A stretch of 64,000 bases of DNA. It comes from Roseivirga sp. (GTDB lineage Bacteria; Bacteroidota; Bacteroidia; Cytophagales; Cyclobacteriaceae). The DNA lies in assembly GCA_021404565.1 (NCBI GenBank), contig JAAWWF010000004.1:124001-188000 (forward strand), read 5' to 3'. Below are positions 16,603-27,200 of this stretch, one piece after another; the stretch's first letter is position 1, and the number at the start of each line of letters is the position of its first letter. The translations under genes were made by a program, and so were the position numbers. Under the pieces are notes generated by a model. That model had not been told where the DNA came from and ran no database searches. It was given only the letters and a program-made list of their open reading frames with translations.

Positions 16603-18305
16603 ATTCGATTGATTGGATTGTGCTTTTCGGCACACTCATTTCCATTGTGGCCTATGGGGTTTGGAAAACCAGAAAAGACAGAGACATTGACAGTTACCTG
16701 AGAGGTGGCGATGATGTGAAATGGTGGGCTATAGGTCTCTCCATTATGGCCACCCAGGCCAGTGCCATTACCTTTTTGTCTACACCGGGCCAGGCTTATA
16801 CCTCAGGTATGGGCTTTATACAGTTCTATTTTGGCCTACCCGTGGCCATGATCATTATTTCAGTATTCTTTCTGCCCATATACTATAAGCTCAAAGTTTA
16901 CACCGCCTACGAGTATCTGGAAACCCGCTTCGATATGAAGACCCGGATGCTGGCCGCCTTCATCTTTCTGATTCAAAGAGGTCTTGCAGCCGGTATCACC
17001 ATTTACGCACCTTCGATTATTCTTTCTTCGCTATTGGATTGGGACCTCCGAGCCACCAATATCGTGATTGGTGTGCTGGTAATTATTTACACGGTTTCGG
17101 GAGGTACCAAGGCAGTTACCCAAACCCAAAAAACACAAATGGCTGTAATGATGGGAGGGATGATCCTGGCCGGCATAATGGTCCTGAATTCATTACCCTC
17201 CGGAGTTGGCATGAATGATGCCTTGAATGTGGCCGGTAAAATGGGCAAGCTCAATGTAGTTGATTTTGAGTTTGATCTTAAAAACCGATATAGTTTCTGG
17301 TCAGGAATGACCGGAGCAGTTTTCCTCTTTCTGTCTTATTTTGGTACAGACCAGTCGCAGGTGCAGCGCTATCTTTCTGGTAAGTCATTGTCAGAGAGTA
17401 GGTTAGGTTTGATGATGAACGGCCTCTTAAAGGTACCTATGCAATTTATCATTCTCTTTATCGGAGCCATGGTATTTGTGTACTACCAGTACAATGAGCC
17501 ACCTATCTTCTTCAATGAAACGCTTAAGAATGAGGTGTATGAGACTGAAAGAGCCGATGATTTTCGTGCTTACGAAGAAGAGTACACCAAGGTGTTTGAC
17601 GAGAAACTGCAGGCTGTTGAAGGGTTGAATGAGGCCGTAAGAGCCGGCAATGAAGAGTATATTGAAGAAGCCAAAATTGTAGTCAATGAACTACAGGCTG
17701 AATCTGATGTTATCCGACAAAAGGCCATCACCTTAGTAGGGGAGGCCGTACCCGGAGCAGAGACTAAAGACACCGACTACATCTTTATGAACTTCGTGAT
17801 GAAGACGATGCCAATAGGGTTGGTTGGGCTCTTGTTTGCCGTGATTTTCTCGGCTGCCATGTCCTCTACATCTTCTGAACTCAACGCCTTAGGCAGTACA
17901 ACTACCATCGACTTTTACAAGCGGAGGGTCAAGCAAGATGGAGACGATGAACACTACCTCAAATACTCTAAGCTGTTTACCCTGGCATGGGGTATTCTGG
18001 CCATTATTGTGGCTTCTACTTTATCGCTTTTTGATAACCTGATTCAGGCCGTAAACCTCATTGGTTCACTCTTTTATCCCATTGTGCTGGGCATTTTCAT
18101 TGTGGCCTTCTTCTTTAAATCTATCAAGAGTAATGCGGTATTTATCGCAGCAGTAATCAGTCAGTTATTGATCATATTCATACACTATCTCAATGTGAAT
18201 GAAATGGCAGGTGTATTTACCATGGGCTTCCTTTGGTACAATATGGTAGGCTGCGCTTTTGTGGTAATTCTGAGCTTTGTGATTAAGGCTATAAAGGATA
18301 ACTAG
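16599..18305 (+). CDS. Sodium:solute symporter (SSS family)
   Basis: This 568-aa inner-membrane protein has 13 or more hydrophobic segments typical of the SSS/SGLT family. Recognisable stretches are DIDSYLRGGDDVKWWAIGLS, SIMATQASAITFLSTPGQAY and, near the end, FAVIFSAAMSSTSSELNALG with the Ser/Thr-rich sodium-site helix. A charged helical insert of about 90 residues (from ETLKNEVYETERADD to VPGAETKDTDY) lies between two membrane segments and is unusual for the family outside Bacteroidota. The start ATG overlaps the stop of the 45-aa ORF. It is probably for uptake of a sugar or sugar derivative released or modified by the upstream deacetylase; the substrate is unknown. Confidence 0.92.
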   Translation: MNSIDWIVLFGTLISIVAYGVWKTRKDRDIDSYLRGGDDVKWWAIGLSIMATQASAITFLSTPGQAYTSGMGFIQFYFGLPVAMIIISVFFLPIYYKLKVYTAYEYLETRFDMKTRMLAAFIFLIQRGLAAGITIYAPSIILSSLLDWDLRATNIVIGVLVIIYTVSGGTKAVTQTQKTQMAVMMGGMILAGIMVLNSLPSGVGMNDALNVAGKMGKLNVVDFEFDLKNRYSFWSGMTGAVFLFLSYFGTDQSQVQRYLSGKSLSESRLGLMMNGLLKVPMQFIILFIGAMVFVYYQYNEPPIFFNETLKNEVYETERADDFRAYEEEYTKVFDEKLQAVEGLNEAVRAGNEEYIEEAKIVVNELQAESDVIRQKAITLVGEAVPGAETKDTDYIFMNFVMKTMPIGLVGLLFAVIFSAAMSSTSSELNALGSTTTIDFYKRRVKQDGDDEHYLKYSKLFTLAWGILAIIVASTLSLFDNLIQAVNLIGSLFYPIVLGIFIVAFFFKSIKSNAVFIAAVISQLLIIFIHYLNVNEMAGVFTMGFLWYNMVGCAFVVILSFVIKAIKDN

Positions 18306-18647
18306 AAGTTGAATACTTCAGAGATATGAAGAAGTAGAGGTATTTCAGAAAGCTTGTGGAAACAAGTGAGTTCACAACAATAAGCTGTTTTCTACAACAT
18401 ATTTTTAAGTAGCCATTTCCGTCAAAGAAATAAGACTATTCCATTCAGAATGTATTGGATTAAAAGTTTTTCCTGAGGAGCTATCAAAACTCTTTTTCAA
18501 AACTCTTTTTCAGGTAGGTTTACTACTGTTTTTGTCATTTGGAAATAGTATCTAAATCCGCTTCTTTCATTCCACGTGTGTATATAGGAAGTGTGTTTTG
18601 CCTGATAGACTAATCAGGAAACATTTCCAGTTATTTCATTTACCTCA
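18306..18647. other. Intergenic region with a short direct repeat
   Basis: No gene or terminator is evident. Bases 18485-18512 contain two tandem copies, with a 14-bp period, of CAAAACTCTTTTT followed by CA, which could be a regulator site upstream of the LytTR regulator gene. No sigma-factor consensus can be placed with confidence. Confidence 0.4.
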
Positions 18648-19388
18648 ATGAAAAAAGTCAAAATTCTTGTCGTAGAAGACGAGGTCATCACGGCCCATGC
18701 CATTATCAGCATGGTAGAAAAAATGGGCTATGAATGTGTGGGCACGGCCATTAGAGCTACGAAAGCCCTGGACATGGCAAAAGCCCTGAAGCCTGACTTG
18801 GCTTTACTCGATATAACTTTGAAAGGGGAGGAAACCGGAATATGGTTGGCAGGTGAGCTTAAGAAAGAACTGAACATCCCTTATATCTTTCTGACCTCTT
18901 TAGGAGATAAAAAGACCATTGAAGAGGCCACTGCTATGATGCCTTATGGTTACCTGCTCAAACCACTGGAAGCGCAAAACCTCTATGCAGCCATAGAAAC
19001 AGCCCTTGCGAGATTTAGTCACGAAAACAGTGCTCAAGACAGTTCAAATTCCGAACAGGAAAACCAGGCTCTGGCCATAAAAGACGCTCTCTTTGTAAAA
19101 GATGAATATCAATATGTGAAAATCATTCTGTCAGACATAGACTACATAAAATCTGACGGTAACTATATCGAAATCTATAGTATGGGCTCTAAAAAGGTAC
19201 TGAAAGAGACCTTAAAGAACATGGAGACAAAGTTGCCAACAGGTGATTTTTTCCAGGCACACCGCTCTTATCTAATCAATGTACATAAGATAGACAGCAT
19301 TACCGGCAATTCTGTAAGGGTAGGAGCAACTGAGGTACCTATTGTTAAACAAAAGCGTGATGAGTTACTAAAACTCTTACCTGGTTAA
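18648..19388 (+). CDS. LytTR-family response regulator
   Basis: This 246-aa protein has an N-terminal receiver domain (acidic pair E10-D11, phospho-acceptor Asp55 in PDLALLDITLKG, conserved T/S in FLTSLG, Lys in GYLLKPLE) and a C-terminal LytTR DNA-binding domain (about residues 145-245: DYIKSDGNYIEIYS ... FFQAHRSYLINVHKID). It should bind promoter DNA when phosphorylated. It is the first gene of a cluster with two sensor kinases downstream, the first starting 57 bp after its stop, and so is very likely their partner. No target can be named. The giant surface-protein gene 5 kb downstream is a candidate by position only. Confidence 0.95.
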   Translation: MKKVKILVVEDEVITAHAIISMVEKMGYECVGTAIRATKALDMAKALKPDLALLDITLKGEETGIWLAGELKKELNIPYIFLTSLGDKKTIEEATAMMPYGYLLKPLEAQNLYAAIETALARFSHENSAQDSSNSEQENQALAIKDALFVKDEYQYVKIILSDIDYIKSDGNYIEIYSMGSKKVLKETLKNMETKLPTGDFFQAHRSYLINVHKIDSITGNSVRVGATEVPIVKQKRDELLKLLPG

Positions 19389-19444
19389 CTGTGAGGTTCT
19401 ATTTCACAATCAGAATGACTCAGTACATCATAAATTACCCCATT

Positions 19445-21400
19445 ATGTCTAGACGAACTGGATTCATAATAGCTTTCTTTCTTGTTTCAACTGCTATGCT
19501 TAAAGCACAAAGTGGCTATTTGGACAGTCTTAAACGGCTTGTCCCGAACGAAAATGATTCTATTGAATCCAGGGTTACCAGGCAAATCATGCAATATTTT
19601 GTGCGCCTTAAATCTGACTCAAGCCTATATTATGGTAACAAGCTGATCAAAATGTCGATTGAAGGAAACAGACCTTATGCCCTGGCACAGGCTTATTCAG
19701 GCCTGGCAGGGTATTATTATGGCAAAGGACAGCTGGATTCTACATTGGCAAATTTTCAAAGAACTGCTGACCTGGCTGAAAAACACCAGTGGCCTGATTT
19801 GGCCTCTCAAACTGTGGGGAATATTGGAATCATTCACTATGGTAGAGGCAAATATGAAAAGGCTCTGGAAAGCTTTATGCAGAGGCTAAGAATTGTAGAG
19901 GAAAGAGCAAAGACAGAGCAGCGGATGAAAAAGCCATATTCCGGCTCATTGAGCAATATATCAGCCGTTTATGCAAGAATGGGCATGGATTCTCTTTCTG
20001 TTGTCTATGCTTTAAAATCATTAAGGGTTAAAGAAGAAATATTCGATTCAGTAGGCATGGTGGGAACACTTTCGGTCATAGCATCTACCTTTCTTGACTC
20101 AAACAAACTAGACTCAGGTCTGTACTATTCGCGAAGGCATCTGCTAGTGGCCGAGGCCCTGAAATTTGAGAGAGAAGTCGCCTCTGCCTACAACAACCTG
20201 GGTGTCTATTTCAATCATAAACTAGTTAGGAAACCCGATTCTGCACAGTATTACCTGGAAAGGGGGCTGACGCTAAGCAGAAAAACTGGTGATAATGAAA
20301 CCACCGCCAGTGTTTTATTAAACCTGTCGAACATTTTTAGAGATAAGAGCGATTTTGGAAAATCGTACGAATCTGCCAACGATGCATTGAGGCTCTATGA
20401 GGTCCTGAAACTACCAAGGGAAATCGCCAAAGCAAAAGACAACCTCGCTTATTCACTTAGTAAACTGGGCAGGTATAAAGAAGCATTTCAACATCAAAAA
20501 GAGCTTCAGGCATTGAGAGATTCGATCTTTAATGAAGACAAAGCTGATGCGGTTACTGCGATGCAGGTAGAGTATGAAACAGATAAGAAAAACCAGCAGA
20601 TTGCTTTGCAGGAATCCCAGTTGGAAACCAGTGCTGCCATTATTTCCCGCCAAACCCTCACGCGGAACATTGCCATTACAGGAGCAGCCGTGTTAATACT
20701 CGTGGTATTACTCATCTATAGAAATAACCGACTTAAGACCCGTACTTCACATGAAATAGCTATCAAAAATGATCAATTAGGCAAGGCACTCGATGAAAGA
20801 GAGAGCTTACTGAAGGAGATTCACCATCGGGTGAAGAATAACCTCCAGGTGATTGCCAGCTTGTTGTATTTGCAATCGGACAAGTCTGAAGATGTAAATG
20901 TAAAGCGGCTGCTGGAAGAGGGGCAAGGCAGGGTTCGCTCTATGGCACTGATCCACCAGAAGCTCTACGAGAACGAAGACCTGAAGCACATCCCTTTTGA
21001 AGATTATCTCAAAGAACTGGTAAGTGAAATCCAGAAAACCTTTGGCACCCGAGCTGAGGCTGTGGTATTGAAAATTGAAGCTAAAGGCATTCAGTTTGAT
21101 GTAGATACAGCTGTGCCATTAGGGCTTATCATCAATGAGTTGAGTACGAATGCTTTTAAATACGCCTATACGAATAAAATGGGCGGAGCCCTATTCAGCA
21201 TAAAGCTGGAACAAAACCACAATGGGTATCAACTGACGGTGGCTGACAATGGTGCGGGCATCCCTGATGAGGCCCTCAATAATCCACAGTCTTCGTCTCT
21301 TGGTTTGCGTCTTACCCGGATGCTCAGTGACCAGCTGGAAGGCGACTATGAGTTTGAAAATTCAGCAGGAACCCGCTTTAAGTTAAATTTTGCTGTATGA
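19445..21400 (+). CDS. TPR-containing sensor histidine kinase (HisKA_2 type), copy 1
   Basis: This 651-aa protein starts MSRRTGFIIAFFLVSTAMLK, a Sec signal, followed by a periplasmic TPR region (about residues 25-390; blocks such as GNIGIIHYGRGKYEKALESF), a short coiled coil, one transmembrane helix (IAITGAAVLILVVLLIYRN), a second coiled coil and a HisKA_2 dimerisation domain with the phospho-His in EIHHRVKNNLQVIASLLYLQ. The HATPase domain has the N box (INELSTNAFKYAY) and G boxes (VADNGAGIPDE, SSSLGLRL). Alternative starts upstream (GTG 19391, ATG 19415) would put extra residues before the signal. It ends in an ATGA overlap with its paralogue. TPR sensing of peptides or proteins in the periplasm is inferred. 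Confidence 0.92.
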   Translation: MSRRTGFIIAFFLVSTAMLKAQSGYLDSLKRLVPNENDSIESRVTRQIMQYFVRLKSDSSLYYGNKLIKMSIEGNRPYALAQAYSGLAGYYYGKGQLDSTLANFQRTADLAEKHQWPDLASQTVGNIGIIHYGRGKYEKALESFMQRLRIVEERAKTEQRMKKPYSGSLSNISAVYARMGMDSLSVVYALKSLRVKEEIFDSVGMVGTLSVIASTFLDSNKLDSGLYYSRRHLLVAEALKFEREVASAYNNLGVYFNHKLVRKPDSAQYYLERGLTLSRKTGDNETTASVLLNLSNIFRDKSDFGKSYESANDALRLYEVLKLPREIAKAKDNLAYSLSKLGRYKEAFQHQKELQALRDSIFNEDKADAVTAMQVEYETDKKNQQIALQESQLETSAAIISRQTLTRNIAITGAAVLILVVLLIYRNNRLKTRTSHEIAIKNDQLGKALDERESLLKEIHHRVKNNLQVIASLLYLQSDKSEDVNVKRLLEEGQGRVRSMALIHQKLYENEDLKHIPFEDYLKELVSEIQKTFGTRAEAVVLKIEAKGIQFDVDTAVPLGLIINELSTNAFKYAYTNKMGGALFSIKLEQNHNGYQLTVADNGAGIPDEALNNPQSSSLGLRLTRMLSDQLEGDYEFENSAGTRFKLNFAV

Positions 21401-23334
21401 TGACAAAGAAGAATGGATTTGTTCTGGTTTTACTTTTGATGTCAGCCTTTACCATAAAGGCACAAAACTCTGATTTAGACAGTCTCAGACAAATATTATC
21501 TGACTTAAGAGGTAAAGAAAAGGCTGAAGTGCTGCATCAATTGATGGTGGCATTTCATAGAAAAGTGCCTGATTCCGCAATGTATTATTCCCGTCTGCTC
21601 GCAGCACATGGCAATAAAATTGATGATCATAATTATGTGAATGAGGCCTATAATGTAGCCGGGGCTGAGTTTTATAGAAAAAATAACCTTGATTCAGCGG
21701 CTTACTATTTCCAAAAAGGCTATGATGTGGCCATGGCCAAAGGGGATAATAACAGGGCCTCACGCAATATTGGGAACCTGGCTGCTGTGAACTTCAGACG
21801 TGCCGATTATGAAGGTGCCTTAAAGAGCTTTATAGCCCGACTAAAAATAGTCGAAAACGATTCTACCCAAAAAGTGAGTCTGGCAAAGACACTGAATAAT
21901 ATTTCAGCAGTCTATTTGAGACTGGATGCCGACTCACTTGCAATACCTTATTCTAAATGGTCTCTGGAGGTAAAGAGAGAACTTAAAGATTCTCTGGGCA
22001 TACTGAATTCTCTTAATACATTGGGAGCTATTTATGCTGAAGCAGGCTTACCAGATTCGAGTCTCTATTACTCAAAGAGCGCTGTGCTGCTAGGTGAAAA
22101 GTTAGGAAGTGATTTGGCCATTGCAACGGCTTGTATCAACATTGGGTTCGTTTTTAACCAGGAAAAAAGCAGCAATCTCGATTCGGCTTTGTACTACAAT
22201 GAAAAAGGACTACTGATCAGTCAAAAAAATGACTTTGAAAGCAAAATGGCCAAATTTCAGCTCAACCTAAGTAAGATATACTCAGACAAAAAGGACTATA
22301 AAACCAGTCTTGAAATGGCTGGTGCAGCGCTACCTGTTTTTGAATCCCTGGGTGAGAAGCGACAAATTGCAAAGGCTAAGGAAAATATGGCGAACGCCTT
22401 AAATCAATTAGGAAGATACCGTGAGGCCTATCAATATCTGAGAGAGTATCAAATCCTTAACGACTCTCTTTTCAATACCGAAAAAACAGAAGTAATAGGT
22501 GAGCTGCAGATTAAATATGATACAGAGAAAAAGAACCAGCAAATAGCGCTACAGGAATCGCAACTTGAGACTAATGCCGCCTTGCTCTCCAGGCAAATGT
22601 TGATAAGGAATATAGCAATAGCAGGAGCTCTGTTTCTGGGACTAATCGCCTATGTTATATACCGTATCAAATCGCGCAGCAACAAAGAGATTTCTACTAA
22701 AAATGACCAATTGGGCAAAGCCCTTGGTGAAAGAGAAAGTCTGCTCAAAGAAATTCATCACAGGGTTAAGAATAACCTACAGGTAATTGCCAGTTTGCTC
22801 TACCTTCAATCTGATAAGACCGATGATGTGAGTGTAAAGAAATTGCTGGAAGAGGGGCAAGGAAGGGTACGTTCTATGGCACTGATCCATCAGAAGCTTT
22901 ATGAAAACGAAGATCTGAAGCACATACCTTTCGAAGACTACCTCAGCGAGCTGGTCGGGGAAATCAAAAAGACCTTTGGTGCAGCAGCCGAGGCCGTAGA
23001 TCTGCACATTGAGGCCAAAGACATTCAGTTTGATGTAGACACTGCGGTACCTCTTGGGCTGATTATCAACGAACTTAGCACCAATGCCTTCAAGTACGCC
23101 TATACCAACAAGATGGGTGGAGCATTGTTCTCAGTCAAACTGGAAAAAAGTGAAGGGCAATACGAAATGACCGTTTCTGACAATGGGAATGGCATACCCG
23201 ATCAGGCGCTCAATAATACACAGTCTTCATCTCTTGGCTTGCGCCTGACCCGCATGCTCAGCGACCAGTTGGAAGGAGAATATGAGTTTGATAACAGCCA
23301 AGGCACCAGTTTCAAATTGAAATTTGCCGTGTGA
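21397..23334 (+). CDS. TPR-containing sensor histidine kinase (HisKA_2 type), copy 2
   Basis: This 645-aa protein has the same order as its neighbour: signal peptide (FVLVLLLMSAFTIKAQ), TPR domain, transmembrane helix (IAIAGALFLGLIAYVIY), coiled coil, HisKA_2 with EIHHRVKNNLQVIASLLYLQ, and HATPase. The transmitter halves of the two paralogues are nearly the same (for example FDVDTAVPLGLIINELSTNA in both), while the TPR parts have diverged. This is a tandem duplication with sensor divergence. Its ATG overlaps the TGA of copy 1, so it is translationally coupled. Both probably phosphorylate the LytTR regulator at 18648. Heterodimers are possible. Confidence 0.92.
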   Translation: MMTKKNGFVLVLLLMSAFTIKAQNSDLDSLRQILSDLRGKEKAEVLHQLMVAFHRKVPDSAMYYSRLLAAHGNKIDDHNYVNEAYNVAGAEFYRKNNLDSAAYYFQKGYDVAMAKGDNNRASRNIGNLAAVNFRRADYEGALKSFIARLKIVENDSTQKVSLAKTLNNISAVYLRLDADSLAIPYSKWSLEVKRELKDSLGILNSLNTLGAIYAEAGLPDSSLYYSKSAVLLGEKLGSDLAIATACINIGFVFNQEKSSNLDSALYYNEKGLLISQKNDFESKMAKFQLNLSKIYSDKKDYKTSLEMAGAALPVFESLGEKRQIAKAKENMANALNQLGRYREAYQYLREYQILNDSLFNTEKTEVIGELQIKYDTEKKNQQIALQESQLETNAALLSRQMLIRNIAIAGALFLGLIAYVIYRIKSRSNKEISTKNDQLGKALGERESLLKEIHHRVKNNLQVIASLLYLQSDKTDDVSVKKLLEEGQGRVRSMALIHQKLYENEDLKHIPFEDYLSELVGEIKKTFGAAAEAVDLHIEAKDIQFDVDTAVPLGLIINELSTNAFKYAYTNKMGGALFSVKLEKSEGQYEMTVSDNGNGIPDQALNNTQSSSLGLRLTRMLSDQLEGEYEFDNSQGTSFKLKFAV

Positions 23335-23342
23335 TTGCGTTT

Positions 23343-23394
23343 ACTGACTTTTCTTTTTCATGCTGATCGAAGGAAGCATCTTAGAAAAGTCAGT
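23343..23394. terminator. Long inverted repeat just after the kinase operon
   Basis: ACTGACTTTTCT and AGAAAAGTCAGT are a perfect 12-bp inverted repeat, with an inner ATGCT/AGCAT pair. It begins 9 bp after the last kinase stop. It lacks a strong T-tract, so it may stabilise the mRNA end or act as a weak terminator. Confidence 0.55.
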
Positions 23395-24287
23395 GAGTAA
23401 ATTTTTAGAGTTTGCAGTCGTTAAGATGATCCAGCCAACTGTGGCAATCTCTTGATTACTGAACATCGATAATATAACAATGAGATAGCTTCGCTGCGCT
23501 GGCTATGACTTTGCGCTCGCAGGCTGACGCTGAGGGACCACGCTGTGCATTTCCGGGGAGTTCGTGGACTATTCCCCTCATGGACAGGAAGGGTTAGGGG
23601 TGGTTGACCAACGCTTAGTGCTATGCGGGATATTTCGCTGTTTCTTACGATATATCTCGCACGCTGATTTCACCCAACTCCCCGAACACCTTCCATAGAT
23701 AGCTTCATTGCACTCGCTATGACAATTTTCAAACTATTCCTTATTTCTCAAACCATTAACCAGTCCATAAATATTCTCATCCGTCTGACCTTGCTCCTAC
23801 GCTAAAGCTACAGCGCAAGCGTACGGTACTGACGGGGAGCGGAAATCAGTCCTCCAATCCTTCGTTCACGCCACCTGATTCCCGCTCCTCAAAAACCAAT
23901 TCTCGCCCCAGCCCTAAAGGGTGAAGCGACTAATGTTTAATAATCAATTCACTAACCCTCCAATTGAGGCATCAAAGCTTCAGCAAAGATGTCCCTGATT
24001 CAACATTTAAAATCTATCATTCACCATTTCCCTGTCTTCCTCAAGTCCCACTCCAGCTTTTCCAGTATCAGCCCTATTAACTAATAACCGATAACCAAAC
24101 ACTAATTACCGATGACCAATCATCCAATCCCCTATTTGACCAAATTTTCATCCCCGGTTATTCCAGTTTCGCCCACCAACTTTAGCGCTTCATCAATGAT
24201 TTTTTAGCTCGACCAAAGGGGTACATACTTTCATGATAGCGGGAGCCTCTTTAGGCACTCATCATCTATCAATTAAAAGTGTGTACT
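23395..24287. repeat. About 0.9-kb gene-free spacer filled with imperfect inverted and dispersed repeats
   Basis: No credible reading frame is present. The spacer holds: two copies of an ATAGCTTC(G/A)(C/T)TGC(G/A)CT-like element ending in GCTATGAC (23487 and 23699); a hairpin GCGGGATATTTCG / CGATATATCTCGC (about 23627-23662); an inverted repeat GGAGCGGAAATCAG / CTGATTCCCGCTCC (23836-23888, one mismatch); and an ACTAATAACCGATAACC low-complexity tract (24078-24125). These look like REP-type dispersed elements rather than genes. Confidence 0.55.
24199..24232 (+). promoter_or_regulatory. Possible promoter of giant gene 1
   Basis: A TTTTTTAG (24199-24206) and a TACTTTC (24226-24232) are 19 bp apart, similar to TTTG-N19-TAnnTTTG of Bacteroidota. 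A small GCCT-CTTT-AGGC hairpin lies in the would-be 5' leader (about 24246-24257). The match is incomplete. Confidence 0.28.
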
Positions 24288-27200
24288 ATGAAAAGATTCT
24301 ACAATTCCCTTAATGTGCCCGGAGGACTCAATGTTCTCAAAATATCACTGGTGATATCAATGTTGCTTATTACTAAGCAATCACTTACCCAGACTATCGA
24401 CTTTGAAGAAATTACCGCTGCCGATAACACGAATCTGGGCGCAGTTTATACTTCCGGCAATCTTAAGTTTACATTGACGGGAGCAGACTGGCTTGCATCA
24501 ACAGCAGGAGGCAATGGGAGTTCAAAAGGACTCAGACCGAATTCTACTTCATCTGAGCCCACATTAACTATCGAATCGATTGATGGGACAGAATTTCATT
24601 TTGAAAGCTTTTACCGATCCTCCGATCCGCTTGGTGTTTTTAATATTGGTAAGATAGAAGGTTTCAAAAACGGACTTACTACCGGGGAAAGCACAACCCC
24701 ATCAGCAGCAGGAGCCTTCCAACTAGGAGATGCTCTTGATGATGTTGATAAAGTGGTTTTCAGTGAAGCGAACTTTATCCTGGTCACCTTTGACGACTTC
24801 GTCTTTAGCACAGCATTGGCTTCTGCCAATGTGGCGCCTGTTGTTACCGCTCCAACAGCTCCTTCTGTTACTGAGGATGATATGAATGTAGCAATCCCTG
24901 ATGATATTGAGATACAAGAAGCAGATACGGAAGATGACGCTACACTGACATTTACTATTACAGGAGGCACTTTGACCTTGGGTACCAGTGGCGTTACCTT
25001 TGGAGGAAATAATAATGGTACCGCCTCTTTTACCGCCCAGGGAAGTATCAGTGACCTCAATACGTCACTCGATGCGGCTACTTTCACTCCTGTTCCAGAT
25101 TTAGATGGTATTGATGCAGCTACTATCAGTTTTATTGCCAATGATGGTACTGCCAATTCCAATACTGCCTCGGTTACATTCGATATTAATGGGGTAAATG
25201 ATGTCCCTGGCTTCAGTAGTTCAGCCATTACAGCCCCATCACAAGACAATAGTTATCAATATACCATTACCACTACCGATAAAGACGAAGATGCAATTGT
25301 GATCACGGGTACAACTTTACCCGATTGGCTTCAGTTAGGTGCCGCTGACAATGTTGAATACCAGGCAGGTACCTTGGCTGGGTCTAGTGAAGGAGGCAGT
25401 ACAAATGGTTCAGCTGAACAAGCACGATTTCGGTCCCCTTATGATGTAGCCATAAACGCGCAAGGAGTAGTTTATGTGGCAGCTTTTAGCAATTACCAAA
25501 TCAGGAAAATTGATACGGATGGTACGGTTTCTACCCTGGCAGGCTCGGGTAGCTCCGGTCATGCAGATGGTACAGGAACAAGTGCAGGATTTGAAGCTCC
25601 GCGTTCTTTGACAATAGACTCTCAGGGCAACCTCTTCGTAGCTGATCAATATAGAATACGCAAAGTAACTGCAGAAGGAGTAACCACCACTATTGCTGGT
25701 TCGGGAAATAATGTTCATCAGGATGGAATAGGTACTTTGGCATCTTTTAGAACCACCCAGGGCATTACCATAGATGGCGATGACAACCTCTATGTAACAT
25801 CTCAACATAGCATTCGCAAAATCAATTCAGCAGGAGTAGTAAGCACTTTGGCAGGGGTCTATAATCAACAGGGGTCAGCTAACGGTACCGGAACCAATGC
25901 TACTTTTAACAGCCCTGGAGGAATTGATGTGGATGCATCCGGGAATCTGTATGTAGCCGATGGAAATAATTATCTAATTCGAAAAATAAGCCCTGAAGGG
26001 GTAGTAACTACTTTTGCAGGCTCAGGGAGTAGTGGTACTGCCGATGGTACGGGAACATCGGCTTCTTTTTTTCCTTTATACGGTATTGCCGTGGCCAATG
26101 ATGGTTATATATACTCATCCGAATTACAGGGAGGGGTCAGAAAAGTGAGTCCTCAAGGTATCGTTAGTACTATACTGACAGGCTTGGGAACACAGCAAAA
26201 TGGAACCGGGGCCATTGTACAGCTGTATGGGCCAAGGGGATTAGATGTTGACAGTCAGGGCAATATCTATTTGGCGGATAGCGATTTGACTGATGACAAT
26301 CATTTAATCCGCAAAATCAGCCCTGTTTCCTTTGTATTGTCAGGAGATGCCTCTGGTGTTTCTGGAGACCATAATGTGACACTGACAGCAGATGACAATA
26401 AAGGAGGTACTGCTAATCAGTCCTTTACCATTAATGCAGATCCGCAAATTTTCTTTAATGCAACAACTTCTGAAGGAGCAGAGTCAGAAAGCAGCACCAA
26501 TATTCAGGTAAACTTAAGTAAAGCCAGCACTGAGGAAGTTACGGTCAGTTATGCTGTTACTGGTACCGCAACTGGAGGAGGGGTCGATTACACCCTCGCT
26601 AACGGAACACTGACCATTGATGCCGCTCAAACCTCTGGCAATATCGCAATCAGTAACATCATTGACGATACTGAAAATGAAGCGAATGAGACAGTGATCA
26701 TTACTTTGTCTAGTCCGTCCGGTGCTGTTTTAGGTACCAACACAGTGCATACCTATACGATCAATGATAATGATATTACCACAGCAAATGCAGGTGCTGA
26801 TCAAAGTAACTGTGGCCTAACCCTAATCTCTACACTGTTGGCCGGCAATGCCGTTAATTCCACGACCGGAGAATCCGGTGCATGGTCTATTATCAATGGA
26901 AACAGTGGCAGCATCCAAACTGCATCCAGTCCAACCTCCTTGTTTAGTGGAGTCTTTGGAGTTACCTACACATTACGCTGGACGATATCAAAAGGAGCCA
27001 CCGTTTCAAGCACTGATGATGTCCTTATTACTTTTTCTAACAGTGTAACAGCAGCAGCGGCAGGCCCTGACCAGCAGGTTGAAAAAAGTGCTACACTGGC
27101 CGCAAATGCGGTAGCTACCGGAGAAACCGGCACCTGGTCGGAGGTATCTGGTGATGGAAAAGGCACATTTGGCGATGCCAGTAGTCAGACTTCCAGTTTT

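Noticed and set aside
24611-25249. Minus-strand ORF of 212 codons rich in Ser and Val
   Set aside because: It is antisense to the repetitive giant gene, a usual artefact of biased Thr/Asp/Gly-rich coding sequence.
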